Notes under the pieces: generated by a model
Seen by the model: only the letters and a program-made list of their open reading frames with translations
The model's database searches: none
Told to the model about the DNA's origin: nothing
Shown: positions 23,434 to 31,941 of the stretch, piece after piece
Layout: each line of letters begins with the position of its first letter
Position numbering within the stretch: the first letter of the stretch is position 1
Source: Shewanellaceae bacterium UBA2521
GTDB lineage: Bacteria > Pseudomonadota > Gammaproteobacteria > Enterobacterales > Shewanellaceae
DNA length: 32,473 nucleotides
Direction: 5' to 3'
Assembly: GCA_002341165.1 (NCBI GenBank)
Contig: DDNL01000045.1
Location: 1-32,473 of the forward strand
Program-made: the position numbers and the translations under genes

Positions 23434-23733
23434 AGGTAGACCTTTTCTATTGTGAGATGTTCTTTTATTTTAGGTTATCATTTTTATCATTTATTTCCAT
23501 TTTATACTTTTGATATATGAATGATTTCAGAGGTGAAAATATAGGTTTATCATCATATGGGATATCCTATCCGAATCAGCTCGATAGTTGAGTTTATTTT
23601 TTATATTATCTCAACATTATATGAGCATGAAGTCGATTAAAATTTTAATCATGACTCATACTTTGTAGCACTTCCATAAATCTTAAAATCCTGTACCATG
23701 CGCTTATTGTGAGCCTATCCATGCAGGAATATC
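23434..23733. other. 300-base intergenic region between the Sel1 gene and sbcD
   Basis: No gene was found here. Visible structure is a perfect palindrome GATTAAAATTTTAATC (23635-23650) flanked by AGTC and GACT, and an inverted repeat GTTGAG (23587-23592) with CTCAAC (23610-23615). The region is strongly AT-rich and must hold the promoters of both divergent genes; TAAAAT (23684-23689) is a possible sbcD -10. Confidence 0.6.
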
Positions 23734-24981
23734 GTGTCTATAAAAATTTTACACACTTCAGATTGGCATTTAGGTCAATATTTCCATAAACAGAAAAGCA
23801 GAAATGAAGAACATGCTCAGTTTATTCAATGGTTATTAAAACAAGTCAAAGTACATCATATTGATGCTGTGATCATCGCAGGGGATATTTTTGATATAGG
23901 TGCGCCTCCAAGTTATGCCAGAAAGCAATATGCTCAATTTATAAGCCATATGCATGCTTTAGAATGTCAACTTATTATTTTGGCTGGTAATCATGATTCG
24001 GTGTCTATGCTTGATGAATCAAAACCTTTAACTGAGCACCTGCATGTGCATATTATTTCTGATATCGATACCCAAGATATTGAGAAGCAGGTGATTGTAC
24101 TGAAAAATCGTCAAGACCAAGCGGCAGCTTTAGTATGTGCTATTCCTTATTTAAGACCACAGAGCTTGATCTCTAGTGCAGCAGGACAGTCAAGTTTAGT
24201 GAAGCATCAGGCTTTACAAGAAGCGATTACCGAACATTACCAAGATACCTTTCGTTTTGCACAATCCATGCGAGAGCAGATCAAACAACCTTTGCCTATT
24301 ATTGCTACCGGTCATCTTACCGCTTGCAATATTCAAAAGACAGGATCAGAGCGCGACATTTATATCGGTACACTTGAAGCTTATCCAGCAGGTGCTTTTC
24401 CACAAGCAGATTACATCGCTTTAGGCCATATTCATCGTCCGCAAGTTGTAGCACAACAGTCTCATATTCGTTATTGTGGCTCGCCTATTCCTCTTAGTTT
24501 TGATGAGCTCAATCATGATAAACAGGTCTTGATTGCTGAGTTTGAGGCCTCACAACTGAAACAAGTTCATGAAATTAAAGTGCCTAGATTTCAGCCTATG
24601 CAGGTCATGAAAGGCACGCTCGCGGCAATACAAAACCAGCTTGAGAGTTTTGAGTTTCACGAAAAAGATCCTCGAGTCTGGCTGAAAGTAGAAGTCGATT
24701 TATCCGACAGTACCCGCGCAGAAATGATGCGAGCCATTCACGCTTGGACAGAGCAATATCCTATCGAGATATTACAAAACTCTGTGATGAAACAGGTCGA
24801 TGCCAAACTCACGCGTCGCGCGCCACATGAACAATTACAAGATTTAAAGCCTGAAGATGTTTTTGAAAAGCGTTTAAGTCAAGAACAAGCAGATACAGAA
24901 GGTAAAAAAGCCCAAATGAATCGGCTGAGAACTTCTTTTAAAAGAATTGTGCATCAAATTCAAGTTGAGTCTCATAGATGA
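23734..24981 (+). CDS. sbcD: Exonuclease SbcCD subunit D
   Basis: SbcD is the Mre11-type Mn-dependent nuclease subunit of SbcCD, which cleaves hairpins and trims blocked DNA ends. The 415 residues compare with 400 in E. coli. Phosphoesterase motifs are LHTSDWHLGQ (D10, H12), AGDIFD (D51), AGNHDS (N86, H87, D88), TGHLTA and ALGHIHRPQ. The C-terminal capping and SbcC-binding region follows. The start is GTG at 23734, five bases after AGGA. Its stop codon overlaps the sbcC start (ATGA), the usual coupled arrangement. Confidence 0.96.
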   Translation: MSIKILHTSDWHLGQYFHKQKSRNEEHAQFIQWLLKQVKVHHIDAVIIAGDIFDIGAPPSYARKQYAQFISHMHALECQLIILAGNHDSVSMLDESKPLTEHLHVHIISDIDTQDIEKQVIVLKNRQDQAAALVCAIPYLRPQSLISSAAGQSSLVKHQALQEAITEHYQDTFRFAQSMREQIKQPLPIIATGHLTACNIQKTGSERDIYIGTLEAYPAGAFPQADYIALGHIHRPQVVAQQSHIRYCGSPIPLSFDELNHDKQVLIAEFEASQLKQVHEIKVPRFQPMQVMKGTLAAIQNQLESFEFHEKDPRVWLKVEVDLSDSTRAEMMRAIHAWTEQYPIEILQNSVMKQVDAKLTRRAPHEQLQDLKPEDVFEKRLSQEQADTEGKKAQMNRLRTSFKRIVHQIQVESHR

Positions 24982-27900
24982 AGATATTAAGTTTACGTTT
25001 CAAAAATATCAATGCATTGAAAGGTGAATGGAAAATCGATTTCACGCAGGCACCTTTTAAAGATCATGGCTTATTCGCGATTACAGGCGCAACCGGTGCA
25101 GGCAAAACTACATTACTTGATGCCATATGTTTAGCTTTATATCACAGAACACCGAGACTCAGTAAGATCAATAAGACAACCAATGAATTGATGACGAAAG
25201 AAACCGCTGAATGTTTAGCTGAGGTGGAGTTTCAAGTCAAACAGCATGTTTATCGTGCTTATTGGAGCCAAAGATGTGCCCGCTTTAAAGTAGGAGAAAC
25301 ACTGCAAGATGCTCAAGTTGAGCTGGTGGATGTGACAGCTGGCGATATCATCTTAGAGACAAAAATATCGAAAAAAGAAAAGAGAATAGAAGCTATCAGT
25401 GGTCTTGATTTTGACCGTTTCACGAAGTCTGTTCTGTTATCACAAGGCGATTTTGCCGCTTTTTTAAATGCCGATTCAAAGGATAAAGCCGAGCTTTTAG
25501 AAGAGCTCACAGGTACAGAAGTCTATGGTCAAATATCACAGCGTGTTTTTGAGGAATATAGAAGTGCAAAAGAGCGCTATCAGCGAGAAGCAAGTCTTTT
25601 CGATCATAAAAAAACTGCGTTATTAGGTGAGCAGCGCCCACAAGTCGAAGCAGAGTTCAAACAACTTGAACAGCAAGAGCAAGTACTGGGCGCGACTCAA
25701 GAAAAACAACAGCACCATCAAAAGTGGTGGATGGATGTCGATAAAGCTTCTGCAAATTGTCAGTCTTTTGAAGCGAAATTGCATCAAGCAGAGCAAGCCT
25801 TGGCTGACCAGAATGATATATTTCTTCGTTTAGAACAAGCATTACCGGCTCAAGCTATTGCTCCTATTTATGAAGTCTATCGTGAGTATGTAACCGATTA
25901 CGAGGCACTCAAGCATAGCTGCGTCGAGTTAGAGTCTGTTGCAGCAGAGCAGCAAAAGATGCTCGCGCAGAAAAAAACAGATATGCAGGCATGTGCTGAG
26001 CAGTTGCAAACAACTCAAATTCAATATCAGGATCTCGATCAGCTGATTCATGAGCATGTGTTACCTCTCGATCAAAAGATTACAGCAGGGCAAGATCAGA
26101 TTACGGGTTTACACAAGGAGCGAGATCTGACGATCGCGGAGCAGCAAAAAGTACAACAAGAAAGTCAAGTAAGTGCTGCTAAAAAGTGTCAAATAGAACA
26201 AGAGCGAACAGCTTGCGTGACTTATCTTGAAGCACATCAAGTCGATGGTGATCTGAAACATGTTGTGCCTGTACTGCAATCAAAAATCCAAGATATAGAG
26301 CAGAAGCACGCAGCATACACAGAACAAGAGCAAACCTTAAACAAGTATACAAGCCAGCTGAAACAACAACAGCAGAAAAGTGCAAATTTAGCTCAAGCGT
26401 ATCAAGTACAACAGCAGCAGAGTAGCTTATTACAACATAGGTTGCATCAGTTGCAGCAGCAAAGAGATAAAGTTTGTACTTTAGTGCAATATCAACAATC
26501 GCAGCAAGACTACGAACAAAGTCAAAGTCAGCAAAGCGCACGTCTTCAGCTCATGCAGATTGCACAGCAATACCAAGATCAACATACGGAGCTGAGCCGT
26601 AAAGAGCAAGCTTTGCAGCAGCGTATGCAAGATATAGCTCAAGTTCAAAGTGAAAAAGCCGATCTTGCTCAGAGTTATCAAGAGATCCAGCTTCATGTAC
26701 AGTATCTAGAAAAAATTCTTGATCAAGAAAAAACGATTTTGGCTTTGGAAGATTATCGACAAAAGCTTCAGCCTAACGAGCCTTGTCCGCTTTGTGGTGC
26801 GACACAACACCCAGCTGTAGCATCGTATCAAAAGCTTGATGTATCGAAAACACAACAACAACTCGATACCTACCTTCAACGTCGAGACGATATCAAAGAA
26901 AAAGGTTGGGCTGCACAGCAGAAAATAGAGTTATGGCATAACAACAATAGAGAAGATCAGGCCTGTATTGCAGCCTTGCAATGCCAATTAAAGCAGTTAT
27001 GTGATCAGTTCGAGCGAGAAAAAATACAGGATTTTAATGCACCTGAGCTGACGATAACTGATTTCACAGCGTTTCAAGCTTGGTTTAAAACAAAAGAAAC
27101 GCAGCAAGAACAGTTGTATCAGTTGATTAAAGCTTATGAGCAGGCTGCTCAAGCGGTACGCATACAAGAGCAAGAGATTGCAGCGCATGATCAAGGTCTA
27201 CAAAATTTTGAACGTGATCAAGCACTCATTCAAGCACAGCAAGCAAGTACACAAGAGCATATAAGACAAAGGCAACAATCCAAACAGGATCTGGAGCACG
27301 CAATGCAAGGTGTGCAAAACGCTTTATCTCAACTTGTTGCACCTTATGTGGATGCGCAACAAAGTGTAGATTATGTACAGCTTGAAACCTTGCTCAAAGA
27401 ACGCTCTATAATTTTTGATCGGATGCGTATTAGCCAAGAACAAACGCAAGCCGCTTTGGCGGAGATTGAACAGGTATGTGCAAAGCAAAATGCTTTGTTA
27501 CAGCAACATCAACAGCAGTTGGCTCATGTGAATATTTTGCTTCACAACGCACAACAGCAGCAAGATATATTCAAAGCACAACGTCAGCAGATCTTTGGTG
27601 ATCGTATCGTGGAGCAGGAACGTCAGCAGATACAAACTCAATTAGAGCAGCATCAACAGCGCGACCAACAGGTGCAACAAGAAGCTTTAGTTGTTGAGAA
27701 GCAGTATGCGCAGATTCAAGGGCAACTTAAAGCCAAACATCGCGCACTTGAGGTTATACAGGAAAAGCGACAACGCCAACACCTGAATTGGCAACAAGCT
27801 CTTTCAGAAAGCGGATTGAAAACTCAAGCAGCTTTTGATGCATCTTATTTACCTCAAGATAGGTTAAATCAATTGCAAGATACATCTAAAACTCTGTTAG

Positions 27901-28682
27901 ATGAACACACAAAATGCCAAGTAGCTCATGCGCAAGCGCAGCAAGCCTACCAGAGTTTGATGCAGCATGACGCATATCAGCAAATTAGCTTAGAAGACGT
28001 AAATCACCAGCTTCTAGATACAGATAAGCAACTTAAAGAAAACTTACGTTTACAAGGTCAACTTAAAGCTTCTTTGCAAGATGATGACGCTTTACAGGAA
28101 AGTCTGCAAGCACAAGCAGAAAGTCTTCAAGCCGTTATACAAGATCATGATGATGCGCATTATTTATCGGAGCTCATTGGAGCCAGTAATGGGGATAAAT
28201 TTAGAAAGTATGCTCAAGGTATGACACTAGAAATTTTAGTTGAACTTGCCAACGAACAACTTCAGCATCTAGACGAACGCTATCAACTGCAACGTTCTGA
28301 AGGTGCAAAAGCTGATGACTTGGATTTATGTATCGTTGATCAATGGCAAGCTGATGTAGTGCGTGATACTAAAACTTTATCAGGTGGCGAAAGTTTTTTA
28401 ATCAGCTTAGCTTTGGCTTTAGCTTTGTCTGATTTAGTGAGTCATAAAACCAGTATTGACTCTTTATTTCTAGATGAAGGCTTTGGTACTTTAGACAATC
28501 ATACTTTAGATATTGCTTTGGATGCGCTCGATAGAATGAATGCAACCGGTAAAATGATTGGTGTAATCAGTCACGTTGAAGCAATGAAAGAACGCATAAC
28601 GAACCAAATTAAGGTATTTAAACAAAGCGGTTTAGGTGTGAGTAAACTTGATTCCTGTTTTGCTGTGACAACACATAGTTAG
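24978..28682 (+). CDS. sbcC: Exonuclease SbcCD subunit C (Rad50-like SMC ATPase)
   Basis: SbcC is the ATPase and coiled-coil partner of SbcD. The 1234 residues exceed the 1048 of E. coli SbcC. Visible parts are Walker A GATGAGKTT (37-45), a first coiled coil, the zinc hook CPLCG with C603 and C606, a second coiled coil, the ABC signature LSGGES (1134-1139) and Walker B LFLDEGFGTLD (D1166, E1167). The coils are extremely rich in glutamine, with many QQQ and QQQQ runs. The hook lies almost exactly at the middle, so both arms are lengthened equally. It is translated from the ATGA overlap with sbcD. Confidence 0.96.
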   Translation: MKILSLRFKNINALKGEWKIDFTQAPFKDHGLFAITGATGAGKTTLLDAICLALYHRTPRLSKINKTTNELMTKETAECLAEVEFQVKQHVYRAYWSQRCARFKVGETLQDAQVELVDVTAGDIILETKISKKEKRIEAISGLDFDRFTKSVLLSQGDFAAFLNADSKDKAELLEELTGTEVYGQISQRVFEEYRSAKERYQREASLFDHKKTALLGEQRPQVEAEFKQLEQQEQVLGATQEKQQHHQKWWMDVDKASANCQSFEAKLHQAEQALADQNDIFLRLEQALPAQAIAPIYEVYREYVTDYEALKHSCVELESVAAEQQKMLAQKKTDMQACAEQLQTTQIQYQDLDQLIHEHVLPLDQKITAGQDQITGLHKERDLTIAEQQKVQQESQVSAAKKCQIEQERTACVTYLEAHQVDGDLKHVVPVLQSKIQDIEQKHAAYTEQEQTLNKYTSQLKQQQQKSANLAQAYQVQQQQSSLLQHRLHQLQQQRDKVCTLVQYQQSQQDYEQSQSQQSARLQLMQIAQQYQDQHTELSRKEQALQQRMQDIAQVQSEKADLAQSYQEIQLHVQYLEKILDQEKTILALEDYRQKLQPNEPCPLCGATQHPAVASYQKLDVSKTQQQLDTYLQRRDDIKEKGWAAQQKIELWHNNNREDQACIAALQCQLKQLCDQFEREKIQDFNAPELTITDFTAFQAWFKTKETQQEQLYQLIKAYEQAAQAVRIQEQEIAAHDQGLQNFERDQALIQAQQASTQEHIRQRQQSKQDLEHAMQGVQNALSQLVAPYVDAQQSVDYVQLETLLKERSIIFDRMRISQEQTQAALAEIEQVCAKQNALLQQHQQQLAHVNILLHNAQQQQDIFKAQRQQIFGDRIVEQERQQIQTQLEQHQQRDQQVQQEALVVEKQYAQIQGQLKAKHRALEVIQEKRQRQHLNWQQALSESGLKTQAAFDASYLPQDRLNQLQDTSKTLLDEHTKCQVAHAQAQQAYQSLMQHDAYQQISLEDVNHQLLDTDKQLKENLRLQGQLKASLQDDDALQESLQAQAESLQAVIQDHDDAHYLSELIGASNGDKFRKYAQGMTLEILVELANEQLQHLDERYQLQRSEGAKADDLDLCIVDQWQADVVRDTKTLSGGESFLISLALALALSDLVSHKTSIDSLFLDEGFGTLDNHTLDIALDALDRMNATGKMIGVISHVEAMKERITNQIKVFKQSGLGVSKLDSCFAVTTHS

Positions 28683-28694
28683 GATGCAGCATAC

Positions 28695-28719
28695 CCTCTG
28701 ATCATCCGAGGTGTTTTTT
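28695..28719 (+). terminator. Weak terminator candidate after sbcC
   Basis: CCTC (28695-28698) and GAGG (28708-28711) form a short stem with a nine-base loop, followed by TG and six T residues (28714-28719). The stem is only four pairs, so this is tentative. Confidence 0.35.
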
Positions 28720-28800
28720 ATGTGCCGGCCTGTTTTATTGATTAGAATAAAAAAGTCTATAAAAATTTGATGTCTTATGCTGTGCGTTGAAGGAGATACG

Positions 28801-28953
28801 ATGAAAATATTAGATAATCAGAAGCAAGTCTTAGCTGTAGGCGGATTCACACATTGTGATAAAAAACGGTATAGATCTTTTTACGCACGACTCCAATGTA
28901 TACTCAAGTCGGCGAATCAGAATACAAAATCGAGTCATAAGTTATTTTATTGA
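28801..28953 (+). CDS. 50-residue cationic peptide with a double-glycine-like leader (unrecognised)
   Basis: This frame of 50 codons lies in the gap between sbcC and xseA. It has a near-perfect ribosome binding site, GAAGGAG (28789-28795), five bases before the ATG, better than that of most large genes here. The N-terminus MKILDNQKQVLAVGG loosely resembles the 15-residue double-glycine leaders of microcins and class II bacteriocins (Leu at -12, Gly-Gly at -2/-1), though the usual Glu-Leu at -8/-7 is missing and -4 is Ala. The remaining 35 residues are strongly basic (eight Lys/Arg, one Asp) with two cysteines (C19, C33) and end KLFY. No transporter, protease or immunity gene is nearby. I do not recognise a family, and the leader reading is inference. 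Confidence 0.5.
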   Translation: MKILDNQKQVLAVGGFTHCDKKRYRSFYARLQCILKSANQNTKSSHKLFY

Positions 28954-29002
28954 ATAAGAGGTGTAACTCGAAGGTATGAATTTTTATCTTGATGACATTG
29001 CT

Positions 29003-30370
29003 TTAACTGAGCTTGTGATGTGCTTCCTTTTGAGTAATGTGTGAAACGAGCTTGCCATCTTGTAGGCGTGTTATGATTTCTTGTCCAATTTGAACATGCT
29101 GAACTGAGCTTAAGGTTTGTTCCTGTGAAAGCGTGACGCTATAACCACGACTTAAAGTTGCCAAAGGGCTCAGCTTTTCAAGTTGTGCAGCATGAGAGCT
29201 TAAGCTGTGCTCTGATCTGTGCATGATATGCTTGATCGCTTGATAGAGATGGTTTGCTAAGCTTTGCTGTTGCTGACTTAAAGACATGACTTGGGTGCTA
29301 GGTTGGTGCTGAATTAACTTTTTATGCTTAGAGTGCAGATGTTGCTGGCATCGGGTCATGTAAGCTTGTAGTTTTTGCTGCATGAGCCATTGTTGCTCAT
29401 CTAGCCTTTGGTGCATGGAATCGAGCTGATGACGTGGATGATTTTTTTCAAGTCGCGTTTTGAGCCCAAGGTATTGATGATTTTTTTGTAAATACAAATG
29501 TGACCAAGCACGTTGCATTGCATGTAAACTTTGTGTGAGTTGTTGCTTGAGTTGTGATTGGTCTTCAGAAAGTATTTCAGCGCCAGACGAAGGTGTGGGG
29601 GCACGTAAATCAGCGACAAAATCAGCAATGGTTATGTCTGTTTCATGGCCGACTGCACTGACAACAGGCAGCTTGCTGTGAAATAAAGCACGAGCGATAG
29701 CCTCATGATTAAAGCAGCTCAAGTCTTCTGCTGAGCCTCCGCCTCGGGTGAGAAGGAGCGCATCAACTTCTTGGCGTCGATTGGCTTTTTGTAATGCATG
29801 CACGATTTGCTTGGGTGCATCATCTCCTTGAACAGCTGTGGCATAAATAATCACTTCTATATGAGGTGCTCGACGCTTCAACACTTTCAATACATCAGAT
29901 AAAGCTGCACCTGTTGCAGAAGTGATCACACCTAAGCGTGTGACCTGAGGTAGAGATTGTTTGTGTTCTTCTTTAAATAGGCCTTCATCTGCAAGTTTTT
30001 GTTTGAGTTGCTCGAACTGAATTTGTAGCAATCCCTCTCCGTCAGGAATCATAGACTCTGCAATCAGTTGATAATCTCCACGCGGTGCGTAGACACTTAT
30101 TTGACCTCGAACGGTTACTTGTTGACCATCTTGAGGTTGAAACCGCACATTTTGATTTCGCCCTCTAAACATAGCGCAGCGTATTTGCGCTTGATGATCT
30201 TTGAGCGTGAAATACCAATGTCCTGAATGAGGCATAGCTAAGTTCGATATTTCACCTGATAACCAGACGCGGCCTAATTGTTGTTCCAAAATTTGGCGCA
30301 CAGATTGATTAAGTTGTGAAACTGTGTAAATTGTTTTTTTTAAGTTGTGTATGTCTTCTTTTTTAGTCAT
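29003..30370 (-). CDS. xseA: Exodeoxyribonuclease VII large subunit
   Basis: XseA is the catalytic subunit of ExoVII, which degrades single-stranded DNA to oligonucleotides together with XseB. The 455 residues compare with 456 in E. coli. The N-terminal OB fold (VWLSGEISNLAMPHSGHWYF, QVTVRGQISVYAPRGDYQL) is followed by the nuclease domain (GVITSATGAALSDVL, LLTRGGGSAEDLSCFN, VSAVGHETDITIADFVADLR, APTPSSGAEI), a long Gln/His-rich coiled coil, and the C-terminal LSRGYSVTL. ATG 30370 lacks a clear ribosome binding site, but the TVSQLNQSVR region aligns with E. coli close behind it. It is divergent from guaB, as in E. coli. Confidence 0.97.
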   Translation of the reverse strand: MTKKEDIHNLKKTIYTVSQLNQSVRQILEQQLGRVWLSGEISNLAMPHSGHWYFTLKDHQAQIRCAMFRGRNQNVRFQPQDGQQVTVRGQISVYAPRGDYQLIAESMIPDGEGLLQIQFEQLKQKLADEGLFKEEHKQSLPQVTRLGVITSATGAALSDVLKVLKRRAPHIEVIIYATAVQGDDAPKQIVHALQKANRRQEVDALLLTRGGGSAEDLSCFNHEAIARALFHSKLPVVSAVGHETDITIADFVADLRAPTPSSGAEILSEDQSQLKQQLTQSLHAMQRAWSHLYLQKNHQYLGLKTRLEKNHPRHQLDSMHQRLDEQQWLMQQKLQAYMTRCQQHLHSKHKKLIQHQPSTQVMSLSQQQQSLANHLYQAIKHIMHRSEHSLSSHAAQLEKLSPLATLSRGYSVTLSQEQTLSSVQHVQIGQEIITRLQDGKLVSHITQKEAHHKLS

Positions 30371-30393
30371 AAATTTTTTTTTGTAAAAAATGC

Positions 30394-30422
30394 TTGGTTT
30401 TTTGTACTTTTAAACGTAGACT
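30394..30422 (+). promoter_or_regulatory. Candidate guaB promoter
   Basis: TTGGTT (30394-30399) and TAGACT (30417-30422) are 17 bases apart, and transcription would start about 30 bases before the guaB start codon. Both hexamers deviate from consensus. Confidence 0.35.
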
Positions 30423-30458
30423 CACATCGCAATATTAGACCGTATGGAGATATTGTGC

Positions 30459-31934
30459 ATGTTAAAAATAAAACAGCAAGCCCTCACTTTTGACGATGTT
30501 CTTTTAGTTCCCGCTCATTCCAGCATATTGCCCAATCAAACCGATCTTAGCACGAATTTAACCTCAAGTATTGCGCTTCCTGTGCCTTTGTTGTCTGCTG
30601 CTATGGACACGGTAACAGAATCAGAGTTAGCTATCGCGATGGCGCAAGAAGGTGGTATAGGTTTTATTCATAAAAATATGTCGATTTGTGATCAGGTTTT
30701 TCAGGTTCAAAAAGTTAAAAAATATGAGGCTGGCATAGTGCAAGATCCGGTTACGGTTTCTGAATCTATGACGCTCAAAGAGGTGCTTTCTCTGTCTGAT
30801 CAGCTGGGTTTTTCGAGCTTTCCTGTTGTGGATACTTCACAGAAATTGGTAGGTTTGGTTACACGAAGAGATATGCGCTTTATATCTGATACCTCTTTAG
30901 CTGTTGCTGAGTTGATGACACCAAAATATGCTTTGATTACGGTGAATGAAGGTTGTGATAAAAAAGAAATTCGGCAATTGATGCAAGCACATCGTATTGA
31001 AAAAGTTTTGATGGTGAATGCAGCATTTGAATTGAAAGGTTTGATCACAGTAAAAGATTTCACCAAAGCTGAACAGCATCCAAACGCGACAAAAGATGAA
31101 TGGGGACGTTTACGTGTAGGTGCGGCTGTAGGTTGTGATGAACATACAGCTACTCGAGTTCAAGCTTTGGTCGATGCCGATGTTGACGTGATTGTGGTCG
31201 ATAGTTCACATGGACACAGTCAATTTGTTTTAGATTGTATCGCTTCCATACGCGCTTTGTATCCAAAGCTGCAGATTATTGGTGGCAATGTGGCTACAGC
31301 AAGTGGTGCTTTGGCTTTAGTGGAGGCCGGAGTCAATGCTGTGAAAGTCGGTATAGGTCCAGGATCGATTTGTACAACGCGCATTGTTACAGGAGTCGGT
31401 GTACCGCAAATTACGGCTATCTCTGATGTAGCACAAGCTTTGAACGGCAGCTCTATTCCTGTTATTGCGGATGGTGGTCTGCGCTTTTCAGGTGATATTG
31501 CTAAAGCCATCGCTGCAGGTGCTTCAACCGTCATGATAGGCTCTATGTTTGCAGGTACCGATGAATCTCCAGGTTCTATTGTGCTCTACCAAGGGCGATC
31601 TTATAAGTCTTATCGCGGTATGGGCTCTTTGGCTGCTATGTCTTCAGGTTCGGGAGAGCGTTATTTTCAGAAGACAAATCAGCATCACAAAGGTGTACCC
31701 GAGGGGATAGAAGGGCGCGTACCTTACAAAGGTGCTTTAAAAGATATCATACATCAAATTACAGGCGGATTGCGATCTTGTATGGGACTTGTAGGAACGA
31801 GCACGTTGCAGCATTTAAAAGAGCAAGCTGAATTTGTTCAAGTTACACCTTCAGGTATGAAAGAATCTCATGTGCACGATGTGTCTATAACAAAAGAAGC
31901 ACCAAATTACCGTTCAAGTTCATTTAAGAGTTAG
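30459..31934 (+). CDS. guaB: IMP dehydrogenase
   Basis: GuaB oxidises IMP to XMP with NAD, the committed step to GMP. The 491 residues compare with 488 in E. coli. The barrel begins ALTFDDVLLVPAHSSILPNQ; two CBS domains follow (about residues 95-205); the active-site loop GPGSICTTR has its catalytic cysteine at 305, the E. coli number; the flap contains GRSYKSYRGMGSL and the end is HVHDVSITKEAPNYR. The frame has an earlier ATG (30444), but family alignment (MLKIKQQALTFDD) and a GGAG nine bases ahead select ATG 30459. The guaA start follows seven bases after the stop codon. Confidence 0.97.
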   Translation: MLKIKQQALTFDDVLLVPAHSSILPNQTDLSTNLTSSIALPVPLLSAAMDTVTESELAIAMAQEGGIGFIHKNMSICDQVFQVQKVKKYEAGIVQDPVTVSESMTLKEVLSLSDQLGFSSFPVVDTSQKLVGLVTRRDMRFISDTSLAVAELMTPKYALITVNEGCDKKEIRQLMQAHRIEKVLMVNAAFELKGLITVKDFTKAEQHPNATKDEWGRLRVGAAVGCDEHTATRVQALVDADVDVIVVDSSHGHSQFVLDCIASIRALYPKLQIIGGNVATASGALALVEAGVNAVKVGIGPGSICTTRIVTGVGVPQITAISDVAQALNGSSIPVIADGGLRFSGDIAKAIAAGASTVMIGSMFAGTDESPGSIVLYQGRSYKSYRGMGSLAAMSSGSGERYFQKTNQHHKGVPEGIEGRVPYKGALKDIIHQITGGLRSCMGLVGTSTLQHLKEQAEFVQVTPSGMKESHVHDVSITKEAPNYRSSSFKS

Positions 31935-31941
31935 GTTTGAT

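Noticed and set aside
23518..23670. Very short open frames (15-24 codons) upstream of sbcD
   Set aside because: They lack ribosome binding sites and cross the palindromic, promoter-bearing sequence.
28931..28970. CGAGT/ACTCG with inner TTATT/AATAA as a terminator of the 50-codon ORF
   Set aside because: The stem is interrupted by large internal loops and no T run follows on either strand.
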